Below, in pieces: positions 23,651-36,670 of a DNA stretch of 64,000 nucleotides. This DNA comes from Glutinoglossum americanum (Eukaryota > Ascomycota > Geoglossomycetes > Geoglossales > Geoglossaceae). Where the stretch lies: positions 24,985 to 88,984 of the forward strand of contig JAGHQL010000111.1 in the NCBI GenBank assembly GCA_020080175.1. The letters run 5' to 3'. The position numbers were made by a program, and so were the translations under genes. The notes below the pieces were generated by a model. It did not search any database, was not told the origin of the DNA, and saw nothing but the letters and a program-made list of their open reading frames with translations. The stretch's first letter is position 1. Each line of letters starts with the position of its first letter.

Positions 23651-26600
23651 ATGGGTCGAACCGGCGAGGATCTTATCGAACAGCATAATGAGGAAGAGAC
23701 GACGACAAAGGTTTACGACTATCAAAACACTATAGAGAACCGGTCATGGGCAGGTGCTTTGCCGTTGAAGCAGGCGCTATACGATCCTGAATTAGAGAAA
23801 GATTCCTGTGGTGTCGGCTTCGCTGCGTGAGTTGATGCTTCAAGTCTCTTCAGGTTTAAAGAGCCTTTCGACTAACGGGTGGGAGGCAGGCATATTAAGG
23901 GTGTGGCCAGCCACAAGATAGTTAGCGATGGTATGACATTTATTTCATGGCTTGTAACAGATCAATTGTTGACTGCCCGCAGCTCGAAACCTCCTCTGTA
24001 ACATGACCCATCGTGGGGCAGTTGGGTCCGACACACGAGATGGAGACGGTGCTGGTGTTATGACATCTATTCCTCATAAGTTCTTTATTAAGAACTTTGA
24101 GCGCGAGACAAGCTTCAAGCTTCCGCCTCAAGGTCAATACGCTGCTGGGAATTTGTTCTTCAAACCGGACAAGGACGTTTTGGTAGAGTCCAAAAGGACC
24201 TTCGAACATGTTGCGGATAACCTTGGCCTCCGTGTCCTTGGCTGGAGAGAGGTTCCCTGTGACTCAACGCTCCTTGGCCCTGCGGCTCTGTCTCGCGAGC
24301 CATTTGTCCTGCAGCCATTCGTTGTCCTCGAGAAATCGTATGGCCAAGGTGATGAGCCGTTGACTACAGACCCCAGCGCCTTTGATGAAAAGTATTTTGA
24401 ACGACAATTATATGTGCTGCGCAAGCAAAGCACGCACATGATTGGTCTGCACAATTGGTTCTACATCTGCTCCCTCAGTAATAAGAACATTGTTTACAAG
24501 GGCCAATTGGCACCTGTACAAGTCTACAATTATTATCACGACTTGGTATCTGTGGATTACGAGGCACATTTTGCTCTTGTGCACTCTCGATTTTCTACAA
24601 ACACTTTTCCGAGCTGGGACCGGGCTCAGCCGTTACGCTGGGCAGCCCATAATGGTAAGTAGTTTTCCTTATCTGCAACAGTTTTGTGAGTAAAAAGCTG
24701 ATGCTACCGGCTACCAGGCGAGATCAACACCTTGCGGGGTAATAAAAACTGGATGCGAGCCCGCGAAGGAGTAATGAGTTCTGCGTTGTTTGGGGACGAG
24801 CTCGATTTACTTTACCCGATTGTGGAGGATGGAGGATCCGATTCTGCAGCTTTTGATAACGTCTTGGAGTTGCTAGTCATCAATGGAGTGCTCTCGCTCC
24901 CTGAAGCGGTGATGCTTTTGGTGCCTGAGGCATGGCAGGACAACGTAGCCATGGAGCCTGAAAAGGCAGCCTTCTACGAGTGGGCAGCATGCGTGATGGA
25001 GCCGTGGGATGGCCCAGCGCTCTTTACCTTCGCTGATGGGAGGTACTGTGGCGCCAATTTGGACCGCAATGGCCTCCGTCCTTGTAGATTCTATGTCACT
25101 GACGATGATCGAATTATTTGTGCATCTGAAGTTGGGGCAATTTCAATCGACCCGGACCGCGTCGTTCAAAAGGGAAGGCTACAGCCTGGAAAGATGCTTT
25201 TGGTAGATACAGTGGCTGGCCGGATTGTGGATGACAGAGAACTCAAGCTGATGGTCTCCAACCGACATGACTTTAGATCTTGGGTGGATACGCAGTTGCT
25301 CACACTTTCGGACATACAGGGGGGATTGATAGAGTTAGGAATGGATCTTGGCCACGAGTTGGATGATGTGCGCTTGCAAGGCGATCCGAGGTTGATGGCA
25401 TTTGGATACTCGTTTGAGCAAGTTAGCTTGCTGCTAGGGCCGATGGTATGCGTGCCTGGTTCACTAGCGATTGAATAGGTGACTAACAGTAGGGTAGGCA
25501 GCAGACTCTAAGGAAGCTCTGGGTTCCATGGGCAATGATGCTCCTCTTGCTTGTCTTGCCCAACAGCCCCGATTACTATACGAATATTTCCGTCAGCTGT
25601 TTGCGCAGGTGACTAATCCGCCGATAGATCCTATCCGTGAGGCAATAGTCATGTCGTTAGAGTGCTATGTTGGGCCTCAAGGCAATGTTCTTGAAATGGA
25701 CCCTTCTCAATGCCACCGACTGCTTTTGCAATCTCCGGTACTGTCCATTGATGAGTTCAATGCCGTTAAGAACATGACCCAACTCTACCCTGATTGGCTC
25801 ATTAGGACAATCGATATCACCTTTCCCAAGTCGGAGGGTGTTCCTGGATATCTAAACGCACTTGACCGCATTTGCAACATCGCAAGCAAGGGCATCCAGA
25901 ACGATGATAAAATCCTCATTCTCTCAGACCGCGCAACATCTGCTGACCGTGTACCTCTTTCGGCTTTGCTTGCTTGTGGTCTTGTGCATCACCATCTGGT
26001 CCGTAACAAGTGGCGGTCAAAGGTAGCTCTAGTCATTGAGACAGCAGAGGCAAGGGAGGTCCATCATATGTGTGTTCTCCTTGGTTATGGTGCTGATGCC
26101 ATCTGTCCATACCTTGCTATTGAGTGCATTCTCAGGATGAATCGTGAGAAACTAATTAGGCGTGAACTCTCTGACGAGAGCGTTGTTAACAATTACAAGT
26201 ATTCTTGTGATGGCGGAATACTGAAGGTTATGAGTAAGATGGGCATTTCCACCCTACAAAGTTATAAAGGTGCACAGATTTTTGAAGCACTTGGAGTCGA
26301 CGACACAGTGGTGGATAGATGCTTTACGGGAACTGCAACCAGAATTAAGGGGATGACCTTTGAGCTTATTGCTCAAGATGCCTTCGCTTTCCACGAAAAA
26401 GGATATCCTACGAGGCACACCGTAACCATTCCAGGGCTACCAGAGTCTGGGGAATATCATTGGAGGGATGGTGGAGAGGCTCATGTCAACGACCCAGTTA
26501 GCATTGCCAACATCCAGGATGCGGTCCGCACCAAGAACGACAAATCTTATGAAGCATACTCGCTATCAGAGTACGAACAGATCAAGAACTGCACCCTACG

Positions 26601-29600
26601 TGGGTTACTTGACTTCAATTTTGAGGATTACATCCCAGTGCCTATCGATCAAGTAGAACCGTGGACTGAGATTGTTCGGCGATTCTGCACAGGGGCTATG
26701 TCGTACGGCTCTATCTCAATGGAGTCTCACTCTACGTTAGCTGTGGCAATGAATCGCCTCGGGGGTAAGTCCAATACTGGAGAGGGTGGGGAGGATCCGG
26801 AGAGGAGCCAAAGGTTGGAGAATGGAGACACCATGCGATCTGCCATCAAGCAGGTTGCTTCCGGACGGTTCGGTGTCACTTCAAACTACCTTGCCGACTC
26901 TGATGAGCTCCAGATCAAGATGGCGCAAGGGGCGAAGCCTGGAGAAGGTGGTGAGCTTCCCGGACACAAGGTCTCGCAGTCGATCGCTCGCACGCGACAT
27001 TCCACCCCTGGTGTAGGGCTCATTTCTCCTCCGCCCCACCACGACATTTATTCGATCGAAGATCTCAAACAATTGATCTATGATTTGAAGTGTTCTAATC
27101 CTCGGGCTCGGGTATCTGTGAAACTCGTATCTGAGACGGGAGTTGGCATTGTTGCCTCCGGTGTGGCGAAAGCCAAGGCTGACCACATCCTTATCTCTGG
27201 TCACGATGGTGGTACTGGTGCTTCTAGATGGACAGGCATTAAATACGCTGGACTGCCCTGGGAACTTGGCCTCGCGGAAACTCATCAAACCTTGGTTCTC
27301 AACGATCTCCGCGGGCGTGTTGTTGTTCAGACTGATGGCCAGCTTCGGACTGGCCGAGATGTGGCAATAGCTTGCTTGCTTGGAGCAGAAGAGTGGGGGT
27401 TTGCAACCACCCCCCTTATCGCTATGGGTTGTATCATGATGCGGAAATGCCACTTAAACACCTGTCCGGTTGGTATTGCGACCCAGGATCCTGAACTGCG
27501 AAAGAAATTCACAGGGACGCCTGAACATGTAATCAATTTCTTTTACTACGTCGCAAACGAGCTTCGGGCAATTATGGCGAAGCTTGGATTCCGCACGATC
27601 AACGAGATGGTAGGTCACTCGGAAGTCTTGCGGGTCCGTGAGGACTTGAGAACGGCGAAGACCGAGAACATTGACCTTTCTCTCATTTTAACACCTGCTC
27701 ACTCCCTCCGGCCGGGTGTTGCTACCTACAATGTCCGCAAGCAAGATCACCGACTACACGTGCGGCTCGATAATAAACTGATTGCGGAGGCTGAGTTGAC
27801 CTTGGAAAAGGGTATCCCAACTCGTGTTGAGTGCGACATCCTCAATACCGATCGTACGCTTGGTGCAACCCTCTCGTACCAGATTAGCAAGAGGTATGGT
27901 GAGACTGGCCTACCACAAGACACCGTTCATACGAACATCAGAGGCTCTGCCGGGCAATCTTTTGGTGCCTTCCTCGCGCCAGGTGTGACCCTGGAACTTG
28001 AGGGTGACACAAACGATTATGTTGGAAAGGGGCTCTCTGGCGGCCGTATCATCGTTTACCCGCCAAGAACGGCAGTGTTTAAGGCGGAGGAGAATATCCT
28101 CATTGGCAATGTGTGCCTCTATGGCGCCACGAGCGGGACCTGCTTCTTCCGCGGAGTGGCTGCAGAGCGTTTTGCCGTGCGTAACTCTGGCGCCACTGCT
28201 GTTGTTGAGGGCGTCGGTGACCATGGTTGCGAATATATGACTGGCGGTCGAGTCCTTGTTCTTGGCTCCACGGGCCGTAATTTCGCTGCCGGTATGTCCG
28301 GAGGGATTGCCTATGTTCTTGACATGACGCAAGACTTCACAACAAAGGTAAACATGGAGATGGTGGAGCTCTCTGGTCTTGAGGACCCGGCTGAAATCGC
28401 TTTCGTGCGTGGTCTGATTGAGGATCACCACCACTACACTGGCTCTGAGCTTGCGGCTCGCATCCTGCTTGACTTCACACGAGCGCTCGATCGTTTCGTG
28501 AAAGTATTGCCGACTGACTATAAACGTGTCCTTGCTGAAGAGGCGGCAAGAGCTGAGCTAGCGAGGAGGGCACAATATACTCTTCCGGTGCTTCCTGTTA
28601 ACCCTGCGCGCGAAGATCATGGCAAGGCCCAAAAACATGTACACACCGGGGAGGCGGCTAGTAAAAAGGCCAACATGCTCGACATTGAAGAGAGCGTTGG
28701 AGATGTAAAGGCCGATAAGAAGCGGTCCGCATTGGTGCTTGATAAGACTAGGGGGTTCATGAAGTATCAGCGTGAAAGCGAGAAGTATAGAAACCCGAAG
28801 ACGAGAACCCGTGATTGGGCCGAGCTGTCCAAGCGGCTTGACGACGATGAGCTGAAATACCAGTCAGCCCGATGCATGGATTGCGGTGTGCCTTTCTGCC
28901 AGTCTGATACCGGTTGCCCTATCAGCAATATCATTCCGAAGTGGAATGAGCTTGTTTTCCAAAACCAGTGGAGAGATGCGCTCAACCGGTTACTCATGAC
29001 TAACAATTTCCCTGAATTTACAGGCCGTGTCTGTCCTGCGCCGTGCGAAGGTGCCTGCGTGCTTGGTATCAATGAGGAGGCCGTCGGTATTAAATCTATC
29101 GAGTGTGCCATTATTGACCGTGGCTTCCAGATGGGCTGGATTGTGCCAACCCCCCCGCCAAAGCGAACTGGGCGTTGTGTAGCAATCATTGGCTCAGGCC
29201 CTGCAGGACTTGCGGCCGCAGACCAGCTCAATAAGGCTGGTCACTCCGTAACGGTTTACGAACGAGCTGATCGAATTGGTGGTTTGCTGATGTATGGTAT
29301 TCCGAATATGAAACTGGATAAAAAAATCGTTCAACGACGAGTTGACTTTTTGGCCTCTGAAGGAATTGAATTCATTCCGGGCGTTCACGTGGGCAAAGAT
29401 TTGCAGCTTAAAGAGCTGCGCGACAACAACGATGCAGTTATCATTGCTACTGGAGCTACTTTACCAAGGGACTTACCGATTCCTAACCGCAATCTGGATG
29501 GTATCCACTTCGCCATGCAGTTTTTGCACAAGAACACAAAGTCCCTGCTCGACTCAGAATTACAGGATGGGCACTACATATCCGCAAAAGATAAGCACGT

Positions 29601-30337
29601 TGTCGTCATCGGTGGTGGGGATACAGGAAACGACTGCATCGGCACCTCAGTCCGGCATGGCGCGAAATCCGTCACAAATTTTGAATTGCTGCCTCAACCC
29701 CCTCCGGAACGTGCTCGCGATAACCCATGGCCCCAGTGGCCACGCATATATCGTATTGACTATGGTCATTCGGAAGTCAAAACTCATCATGGGAAAGATC
29801 CTCGTGAGTACTGTGTAATGTCCAAGGAATTTGTCAGTGACGGCGATGGCCAAGTGAAAGGCATCAATACCATCCGTGTTGAGTGGACTAAAGGAGCGCA
29901 CGGCGGTTGGGATATGAAGCAAGTTGAGGGATCCGAACAATATTTCCCAGCTGACTTGGTCCTTCTCTCCATGGGTTTCTTGGGCCCTGAAGATCGTCTT
30001 CTGGGCAACGAAATTGAAAAGGATGCTCGAAAGAACATTAAGACTCCGCCTGGGGAGTACAACACCTCTCTGCCCGGTGTGTTTGCAGCTGGCGATTGTC
30101 GCCGTGGGCAGTCGCTCATTGTCTGGTAGGTATCTCCCTAGCACTCTCTTAACTTCTAAAACTAACGTTAATTTTAGGGGCATCAATGAAGGACGACAAT
30201 GTGCTCGGGAGGTTGACCAATACCTGATGCAGTCCACTCTGCTTCCTGCCACCGGAGGCATTACTCGACGTGCGCCATATGAAATTCTCGGTGGGGCCGA
30301 GCACGTATCCCTTCAGGTCGTTGCTGCTGCTACTTGA
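23651..30337 (+). CDS. GLT1: NADH-dependent glutamate synthase (GOGAT)
   Basis: Six exons: 23651-23826, 23890-23930, 23983-24654, 24718-25445, 25498-30125 and 30178-30337, with in-phase introns of 52-63 bp and clear CTAAC-type branch sites, give 2134 aa, normal for fungal GOGAT. The enzyme makes two glutamates from glutamine and 2-oxoglutarate using NADH. A 52-residue propeptide precedes the nucleophile Cys53 ([14 protein letters not shown]) of the class II glutaminase domain. The central and FMN-binding domains follow, with the 3Fe-4S motif [12 protein letters not shown] (CX5CX4C). A GXGXG beta-helix domain and a fused small subunit complete it: CMDCGVPFC and CPAPCEGAC cysteines for 4Fe-4S clusters, [14 protein letters not shown] for FAD and [10 protein letters not shown] for NADH. 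The start is the first in-frame ATG; the frame stays open upstream, so a 5' intron is possible. Confidence 0.97.
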
Positions 30338-31419
30338 AGTCGTGCAAATACGGGGTTCCACATGTTGAATGTTGACAGCGCATAGCTCAATAGAGCCATG
30401 TTTCCTGCATCATGACTCGTGCCTCCCATTTTTTTTGTACCTCATTTGTTGGAGGCCGCCATGGGTGGGCATCTCGGAAAAGCGAAAGGGAAATGAGATA
30501 AAAGGCGTAGTGACAACCCCTCCCCATCCATGTTGTGTGTTTCTGCTCATTGACTAAGCTGGTTGGATATTATTTGCGCATCTCCTTACAATGTTTCCCT
30601 TTCTGTGCTTGCTTTCCGCTACCCAATCCCTCTACTGCACTATCCTGAGAATTCTATACATTGACATACCTCGAGCGAGTCGTCCCTTTTCTGGAGCGAT
30701 CCACTTCGCATGTAAATAAATTCGCTATAGTCTATACGTACAGAAGAAAGAAGTAAACATCCCAAACGTTCCTGGCGGTGTGTGCGGTAGGTTTGCGGAC
30801 GTACCGTTTAGGCTTCACTTAGGCTCTATCACGCCAAAATCTAGTTAAGACTCGCGTAGAGCTCTGAGCGGGAGAGACGCTTTGACGGGGCGGGGTTTAA
30901 CTAAAGCTTAGATAAGAGTGCGAAGGCCTTTGGCGAAATGAAAGTATATGCACGTGACGGCGTGATGTTCTCGTGTGGGCGGCGCGATAGGAGATTCGTT
31001 CGGTAAAATGCCCTTTTTATCGCACAAAACGTTGATAAAGGGTCTTCCCGCCAGTGCGATTCATCGACGGCGGCGTTCTGACCGTGAACACAAGCATGAA
31101 TACTAGGGCCGAATCCCCGTTTCCGACGTCTCCTGAGCCGTACTACTCGCCGAGCGATTGGAGCGAGCCACTTGAGCCAGATGTGCAGGACAATGAGCCA
31201 ACTGTAAGGTTCTTCACCAGAGCGTACTCCTTCCATAACAACGCCAACCGTCATGGCACAGAGTAAAGATACTATCAACATGTTCAATGCTACTCTCGTA
31301 GACTTCCCAACCAGGTATATAGACTGTCTGGTGGTGCGCCGAGTTCTTTTGGCAATACCCGGTGGGATGGGATGAGCGCCGGCTGATCCAACAGAAGCCT
31401 TCCTGTCGGGTATAGAGAC
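30338..31419. other. Intergenic downstream of GLT1
   Basis: Contains the GLT1 3' flank and the 5' flank of the next plus-strand gene. A Pro-rich plus frame at about 31096-31266 and a minus frame at 30901-31494 both lack support. Either could be a missed exon, most plausibly an upstream exon of the 31420 gene. Confidence 0.4.
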
Positions 31420-32167
31420 ATGAGCAAGATCGACAAGCTGAAGTTTAGATACGAGTACGCAAAGAGGCATAATGAGGAAGTTCGGTGAGGGCACGTTCCT
31501 GTCATGTTCATTTATTTGCCCTAGACCTTCGGCAGCTTACATGTAACTACGTACAAACAACAGGCAACGAGTAATCCACCAAGCCAAGGACATCAAACGT
31601 AGAATCGACTCTGAAACTGAGGGCAAGACCAAAGGATACGCAGATGAATGCGCTGCCAGGATCGAAATGTCACTCGAAACGAAATGGGACCCCTCGACCG
31701 GGCCGCCGAAGCCGCTTGAACTCCCTGAGAGACCTTCCCTGCTCGAAAATGGGAGTATGGCGATACGCTACTGGAATCTCATGCTCGATCTCTCCGAGAA
31801 GCTTACAGCGTTAGACGAACAAAACGCGGAGACGCTCGACACTTTCCGCGATGCTTTAAAGAGATATGGCGTTGAAGCGACGCCTCCTAGAAGCCTTGGT
31901 GCCAACCCCGCGGGACCTGCGAAAGCTGGGGTTGGGAAGGGATCCGGGAAAGAGTCCTCAAGCGGCAGATTCAAGGAGGGATCTGGAAGCGCGGCAGCTG
32001 GAAAGGGGCCCGGACGAGAGCATTCAGGCGCCAAGGCCAATGAGGGAGTTGGAAACGCAGTGGCCGGAAATGGGTCCGGAAGAGATCTCTCGGGCGCTAA
32101 GGGCAATGGGGGGGTCTGGAAAAGCAACGCAGTAGCTGGGAGGGAGTCTGTAGGTGGTGGGCCGTGA
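31420..32167 (+). CDS. Hypothetical coiled-coil, Gly-rich-tailed protein
   Basis: Exons 31420-31484 and 31564-32167 joined across a GTGAGG..ACAG intron give 222 aa. The splice restores a continuous charged helix (RYEYAKRHNEEVRQRVIHQA) across the junction, which supports the model. Residues 1-65 are predicted coiled coil and 66-125 are a moderately conserved-looking polar region. From about 140 to the end come degenerate Gly/Ala/Ser repeats built on AKxNxGVGNAVAGNGSGR. An in-frame stop at 31384 blocks simple extension, but an upstream exon may exist. Not recognised; no function assigned. Confidence 0.55.
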
Positions 32168-32455
32168 GGGTGACCGTAAGGGGCGCGGAACTTGGAGGAG
32201 AGGGAGCACCTGCGGCTGCGTAAGCGCCAATGAGTGTATTCTGGCGTTCTGAGCCGGTGGCGCTTATGCCTACTTCTAGTTGTGTATTTAATGGGTGTTG
32301 CCGGGGGGTGGGTGTTCTCATGGGGTATTTTCTGCAGTCTGGCAGTACGACTGCCTCATCAACGATAACTTAAGCAAAGGGTCAAACGCTGCCGCTAAGC
32401 ATCCCCAGGCCTTTAATGGTGTTGTGTGGCTCTCAGCTCTGAAGTAACGAGGAGG

Positions 32456-33073
32456 TTAGACGACCGAGGCAGTTTTGACCGGGGACACGTAGAACCGCCC
32501 GCCTACCTTACTCTCCATTATCTCCTTGTAGACAGCCGCAGCCTCAGGCTTCATGCACCCGACAAACTCCACCCTCCCAACCCCCCTCAGCCTCTTAAAC
32601 GGCTCCATGAGCCGCCGAACCTTCACCATATGCACCCTCGCCGGCACCGGCTTCCACGGAATCTCGACCCTCAGCTCCCCGACCGCCGGCCGCGCCGCCA
32701 GCCACCCCACCGCGCCCTCCACCGCCTCCCGCGTCGCCACCGCCCCCGCCGCCGGCGACGCCTCCACCAGCACGCTGTACGCCCGCATCAGGTCGGCGCT
32801 GCGCGCGCCGCCCCCCGGCACGCGCGCCGCGTCCGACACGTAGATCTCGGCGCGGTTCTCGCGGTACAGGATGCGCTGCGCCTCGCTGTGGATCTGCCGG
32901 TTCGCGGCGAGGAGGGCGGGCGTGAGGCCGTTGCGGATTGCGTGCTGCGGTGGGCGGTGCGGGGAGGCGATCGTGGAGGTGGTGGTGAGGAGGTAGCGGT
33001 AGATTTTGTTGCGGATTTCTGGGGGGAGGCGGAGGAAGGGGAAGGAGGAGGAGGAGGGGGCGGGGGTGGTCAT
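32456..33073 (-). CDS. 2EXR/F-box-like domain protein
   Basis: Single exon of 205 aa. The sequence FLRLPPEIRNKIYRYLL near residues 12-28, then LLAANRQIHSEAQRILYREN, is the hallmark of the fungal 2EXR/F-box-like family. Members are abundant in Pezizomycotina; an F-box role as ubiquitin-ligase adaptor is assumed for some but rarely tested. The rest carries no second domain. The middle of the gene is extremely GC- and CpG-rich (about 32.63-32.85 kb) compared with its neighbours. A T/A homopolymer lies just upstream. Convergent with the hypothetical gene at 31420-32167. Confidence 0.75.
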   Translation of the reverse strand: MTTPAPSSSSFPFLRLPPEIRNKIYRYLLTTTSTIASPHRPPQHAIRNGLTPALLAANRQIHSEAQRILYRENRAEIYVSDAARVPGGGARSADLMRAYSVLVEASPAAGAVATREAVEGAVGWLAARPAVGELRVEIPWKPVPARVHMVKVRRLMEPFKRLRGVGRVEFVGCMKPEAAAVYKEIMESKVGGRFYVSPVKTASVV

Positions 33074-35422
33074 TTTTGTTGGAGGTTTTTTTTTTTTTTT
33101 TTTTCCGTTGGTTTTGGGAGGTTGGAGGGCGGGGCGATGTTGGGGAGGAGGAGGAAGAAGAAGAAGAAGGGGGGGGCGGTATTTGTGTTGTCATGCACGG
33201 TGTAGCCTGTTGCCAAGCGGTGTTTCGTCACCCATACTTACGTGAGAATGGGGCTTTATAATGCCCGCTGTTGCCTCGTCGCTTGGTGTTGCGGCTCCGC
33301 TCGTCAGGCAGCTGCAAGGGGGATCTTTATATTTGGAGGGATTTTCAACCACGGGGGGTCTTGTCGAGATGACTCTGCAGCAATTTTCACGATCGATGGC
33401 TGACTAACGCGGGGGCTGTTTCGATAAGCCATTTTAAAAAGCGACAATGCGTTGCGGGTGCGCAATTTTGTTTGATGATCCCACCGCCTTTGATGGATGG
33501 TGATTAAAGGGGCGAGGTGAGGCTGAAACCCATCAGAGATTGGGGGTTAAGGTCCGGTTTCTGAGATTGAGTGTTCTTGGACCTTCGAGTCTTATTCCAA
33601 CGTTCTTATGTCTGTTTGCCTCGGTATGGCAGGTGGATCTTGGATTTGGGGATTTGGCCTTTTATCAGGCATTTTTGTGTTGCCGCGTCGCAGGGGGGGT
33701 GGTCTCCGGCGTGTTTACCGATGCCTTTCTCTTCCCCGGGGATGATGTCTGAGCGCAGGTTGGCGACTTGTCAGCCCACTCGCTTCGTTCTCAAACGAGA
33801 TAAGAGCAGCGGCGTATGCGCGATTCATGCAAAGGGCGGATACGAGCATGAGCATGTTGTATTTTGTATGTCGTAGTCGTATGTTGTACGTTGTGCGCAC
33901 ACTACACAATACGCGGCGCGATGTAGTGTGCAAGTCCAAGCACATGCGGAGTACATGCGGAGTACATGCGGACGGAGTACATGCGGAGTACGTGTACGGA
34001 GCAGAGAGAGGGTAAGGAATTATACCTTCACCGCTGACGGGTCGAGTGTGGAAAGCAAAAGCAGGGGAGAGCTCGCTTAGGCTGGGTTCAATAACGGGCG
34101 AGGGTTGGCGTCAGGTTCGGCCGTATCAAGATATGCCCGAAAGCCAAACATCCTTGGCGACACTTTTGTTCTGCAACTTACGTGTTCTTTGGGCGGTGAC
34201 GTTGAGCGAATTCGTCATGATGAGTCGGGCGCCCCAACTCTCTCTCCGATTCCCGCGTAGGATATCGTAAGCGCATGGTACTTTGTACGTGCGCACGCAT
34301 GTATGTATTGTATGTATTGTACGTATTTCGTTTACAATGCACTTGGAGTCTACTTCCGCCGTCCATTCCATGCGCGCGTAGCCATCCATTCGCCGCCAGA
34401 GACGGCCAATTTGCTGAACATCTAATCAGGTACTCCCGTGCTCCTTTCATAATGTGAAACCAAAGTGGCTGGGAAGGCAGCCTTCTATGGAGCCGTCGAG
34501 GCGCCGACGCCTATTCCGCGTGGGTTGAAGATTATCTTTTGGGGTCCAGCTCAGATCGCGATGGCCGCCGGCGTGTCTGATGACATTCGACCTTATCAAT
34601 TTCTAAAATCAGAGTGAAAAAGAAACATGAAAAGCCCGAAGCAAAGAAAAGAAAAAGGTAGAGAGGTTCCGTTCGGATAGGTCGCGTGTTCGTATAAGCA
34701 TGTTGCTCCCTGGCCGATCTGTCCACGCCAATAGGAAAGCATGGACACCACAACTCCCAGCCGATGAAATTGGCCAAAGAGGCGGGAGCGAGTGGTTGGT
34801 GTTTACATTGCAGAATTATGGCCTGCGCATACGCTCATACATGTCCACACCCGCCTACGCTTCCATCTGAACCGGGTTGACCGTGGGTGGAGCCTCGAAG
34901 CCGCTCACGCGACACTTCGCCCAGAGTGCGGTCCCCCAACTCGAGATATCCGCCGGAGTCGAGCCGCAGAGTTCGACGCTTCGCTAGTGTCCTTGGCTCC
35001 GATCCCAAAACCGGCTCTGGTTGCGGCCAAGACACAGAGCCGGCAAGGAAGATAATCCTTTAGTTCTTTTGCTGCGAAGCCTGAGCGCTCCGATACAGCA
35101 ACCAACACGGATCGGTTCTTCAGACGACATCGTCCCTCCCCTGCCGTCACCAGTCCATTAGATACCCTTTGGTTTTTCGTAATTCTGCAACGCACCAGGA
35201 GCATAAACCTCACCCACACCCTCCATGTGGTGCGTATTTGATTGTTCCAATGCCAAGGTCTTGGGACCAAGTATTTTCATATTAATCCGCTCACTTTGCC
35301 TCTTTTCTCAGATGGATGCTCAGGAAGCATCTTGGCTCTTTCAATAAAGTCCTTTCCTTGGAACTCTATTGCAACGCCAGGACGAGCGTCGGCGGAAAAG
35401 TTATTTTGCCAGCTCCAAGAGA
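33074..35422. other. Intergenic, divergent promoters and small repeats
   Basis: 2.3 kb separating the F-box-like and LicD genes. Apart from a small tandem repeat near 33.95 kb I see no supported gene, RNA or element. Confidence 0.45.
33942..33989. repeat. 11-bp tandem repeat (ACATGCGGAGT)4
   Basis: Four units of ACATGCGGAGT, the third carrying a 4-bp insertion (ACGG). Lies between the F-box-like and LicD genes. Confidence 0.9.
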
Positions 35423-36670
35423 ATGAGACATCCGTGGCTCGCTGTCGTGGTGTCCCTCTTCACGAGTGCAGCATTATCAGCTCCGCCCCGGGAGGAAGCG
35501 GGCGTGTCGGAAGAACCGCTCGTTGATACCAAATACTTCCGTAAGTCGTCGCAATCGCCGTCAACAAAAGAGGGTTTCTCGTTTGCTAACCTAGATTGAT
35601 TGACAGATGAACCTGGGTTAGTCTTGCGATGCCAGGCAGAGGGTGCGGTCTGTCTTCTCTAGATAAACCGATGGCTGACGGTTGTTGACGCGAAGGGGTG
35701 GTGATTTTGCACACAGCCACTATGACATCAGATACTACAAAGAGGTTGTTAGTTACAGCGAAAGGACCGATACCTTGCACCATATGATCCGGGCATACTT
35801 GACGACATTTCGAGAAATGGGTATCGAAACGTGGATTGCCCATGGAACTCTGCTTGGATGGTGGTGGAATGGGAAGGTTAGTCAATCCTTTGGGAATTAG
35901 GTGTTAAGCACACACTGATTGGCCGTTGGCGAGCAGATACTGCCATGGTAGGTTTCCGCGAGCTAGAAGACTACCGTTCTCGACATTTGTGAAAATCAAC
36001 CGGCTGACCCTATTTGTCATTAGGGATTGGGATCTGGATACGCAGGTGTCAGGGGCCACGCTTGATTACTTGGGCAAACACATGAACCAGACCACGCACG
36101 ACTACGTCTCAGAAGACAAGACGGTAAAACGTCGCTACTTGTTAGACGTTAACCCGCATCACGTTGAGCGTACCCGCGGCGACGGCCAAAACATAATCGA
36201 CGCCCGATGGATCGATATCAAGACTGGGCTGTACATCGACATCACAGGCCTGAGTGAAACCCATCCAGACATTCAGCCAGGGGTATGGAGCTGCAAGAAC
36301 TACCATCAGTACAACACCCGAGACCTTTTCCCGTTAAGAGAAAGCGTCTTCGAGGGTGTCGCTACCTTGATCCCATATTCATATGACCAAATTCTCGTCA
36401 ACGAGTATCAACATGGAGCTCTGGTGAACACTGAATGGCTAGGGTAAGCGTTGGATGCTCACCTCACCTAAATTACAGGATGCACAGGGAAGTAACACTT
36501 GTTTCTCTCATAGGCACCGCTGGGACACTCATTTAAGAGAATGGGTCACCATGGACGCGCCCGAGTTGAGAGATCAACCTCAACCGCCTCCTCACGTTCC
36601 ACGGAGCCTCCAAGCTCCATCTACATCAGCTGGTCTGAAGAATATATGGCGGCTCCTCAACTGGATATGA
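35423..36670 (+). CDS. LicD-family protein with signal peptide
   Basis: Six exons: 35423-35540, 35607-35616 (10 nt), 35696-35876, 35937-35947 (11 nt), 36024-36443 and 36514-36670, all phases agreeing, give 298 aa. LicD-type nucleotidyltransferase-fold proteins transfer phospho-groups to sugars; fungal members resemble Mnn4, needed for mannosylphosphorylation of glycans. Residues 1-20 look like a signal peptide (AVVVSLFTSAALSA). The family core is clear: HGTLLGWWWNGK (92-103) then ILPWDWDLDTQV with the DxD-like acidic residues (108-112). Downstream are WIDIKTGLYIDITGL and a C-terminal HRWD segment. The two micro-exons encode HEPG and ILPW and are needed to keep these motifs. A secretory-pathway location is inferred. 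Shorter than full-length Mnn4. Confidence 0.85.

Noticed and set aside
30901-31494. 197-aa minus-strand frame with one hydrophobic segment
   Set aside because: Overlaps the first exon of the spliced plus-strand gene at 31420, has no recognisable family and no splice partners. Not excluded, but weaker than the alternative.
32426-33205. 259-aa plus-strand and 199-aa minus-strand alternative frames over the F-box-like gene
   Set aside because: His/Arg/Pro- or Gly-rich readings caused by the GC-rich tract. The frame at 32456-33073 has the true 2EXR/F-box motif.
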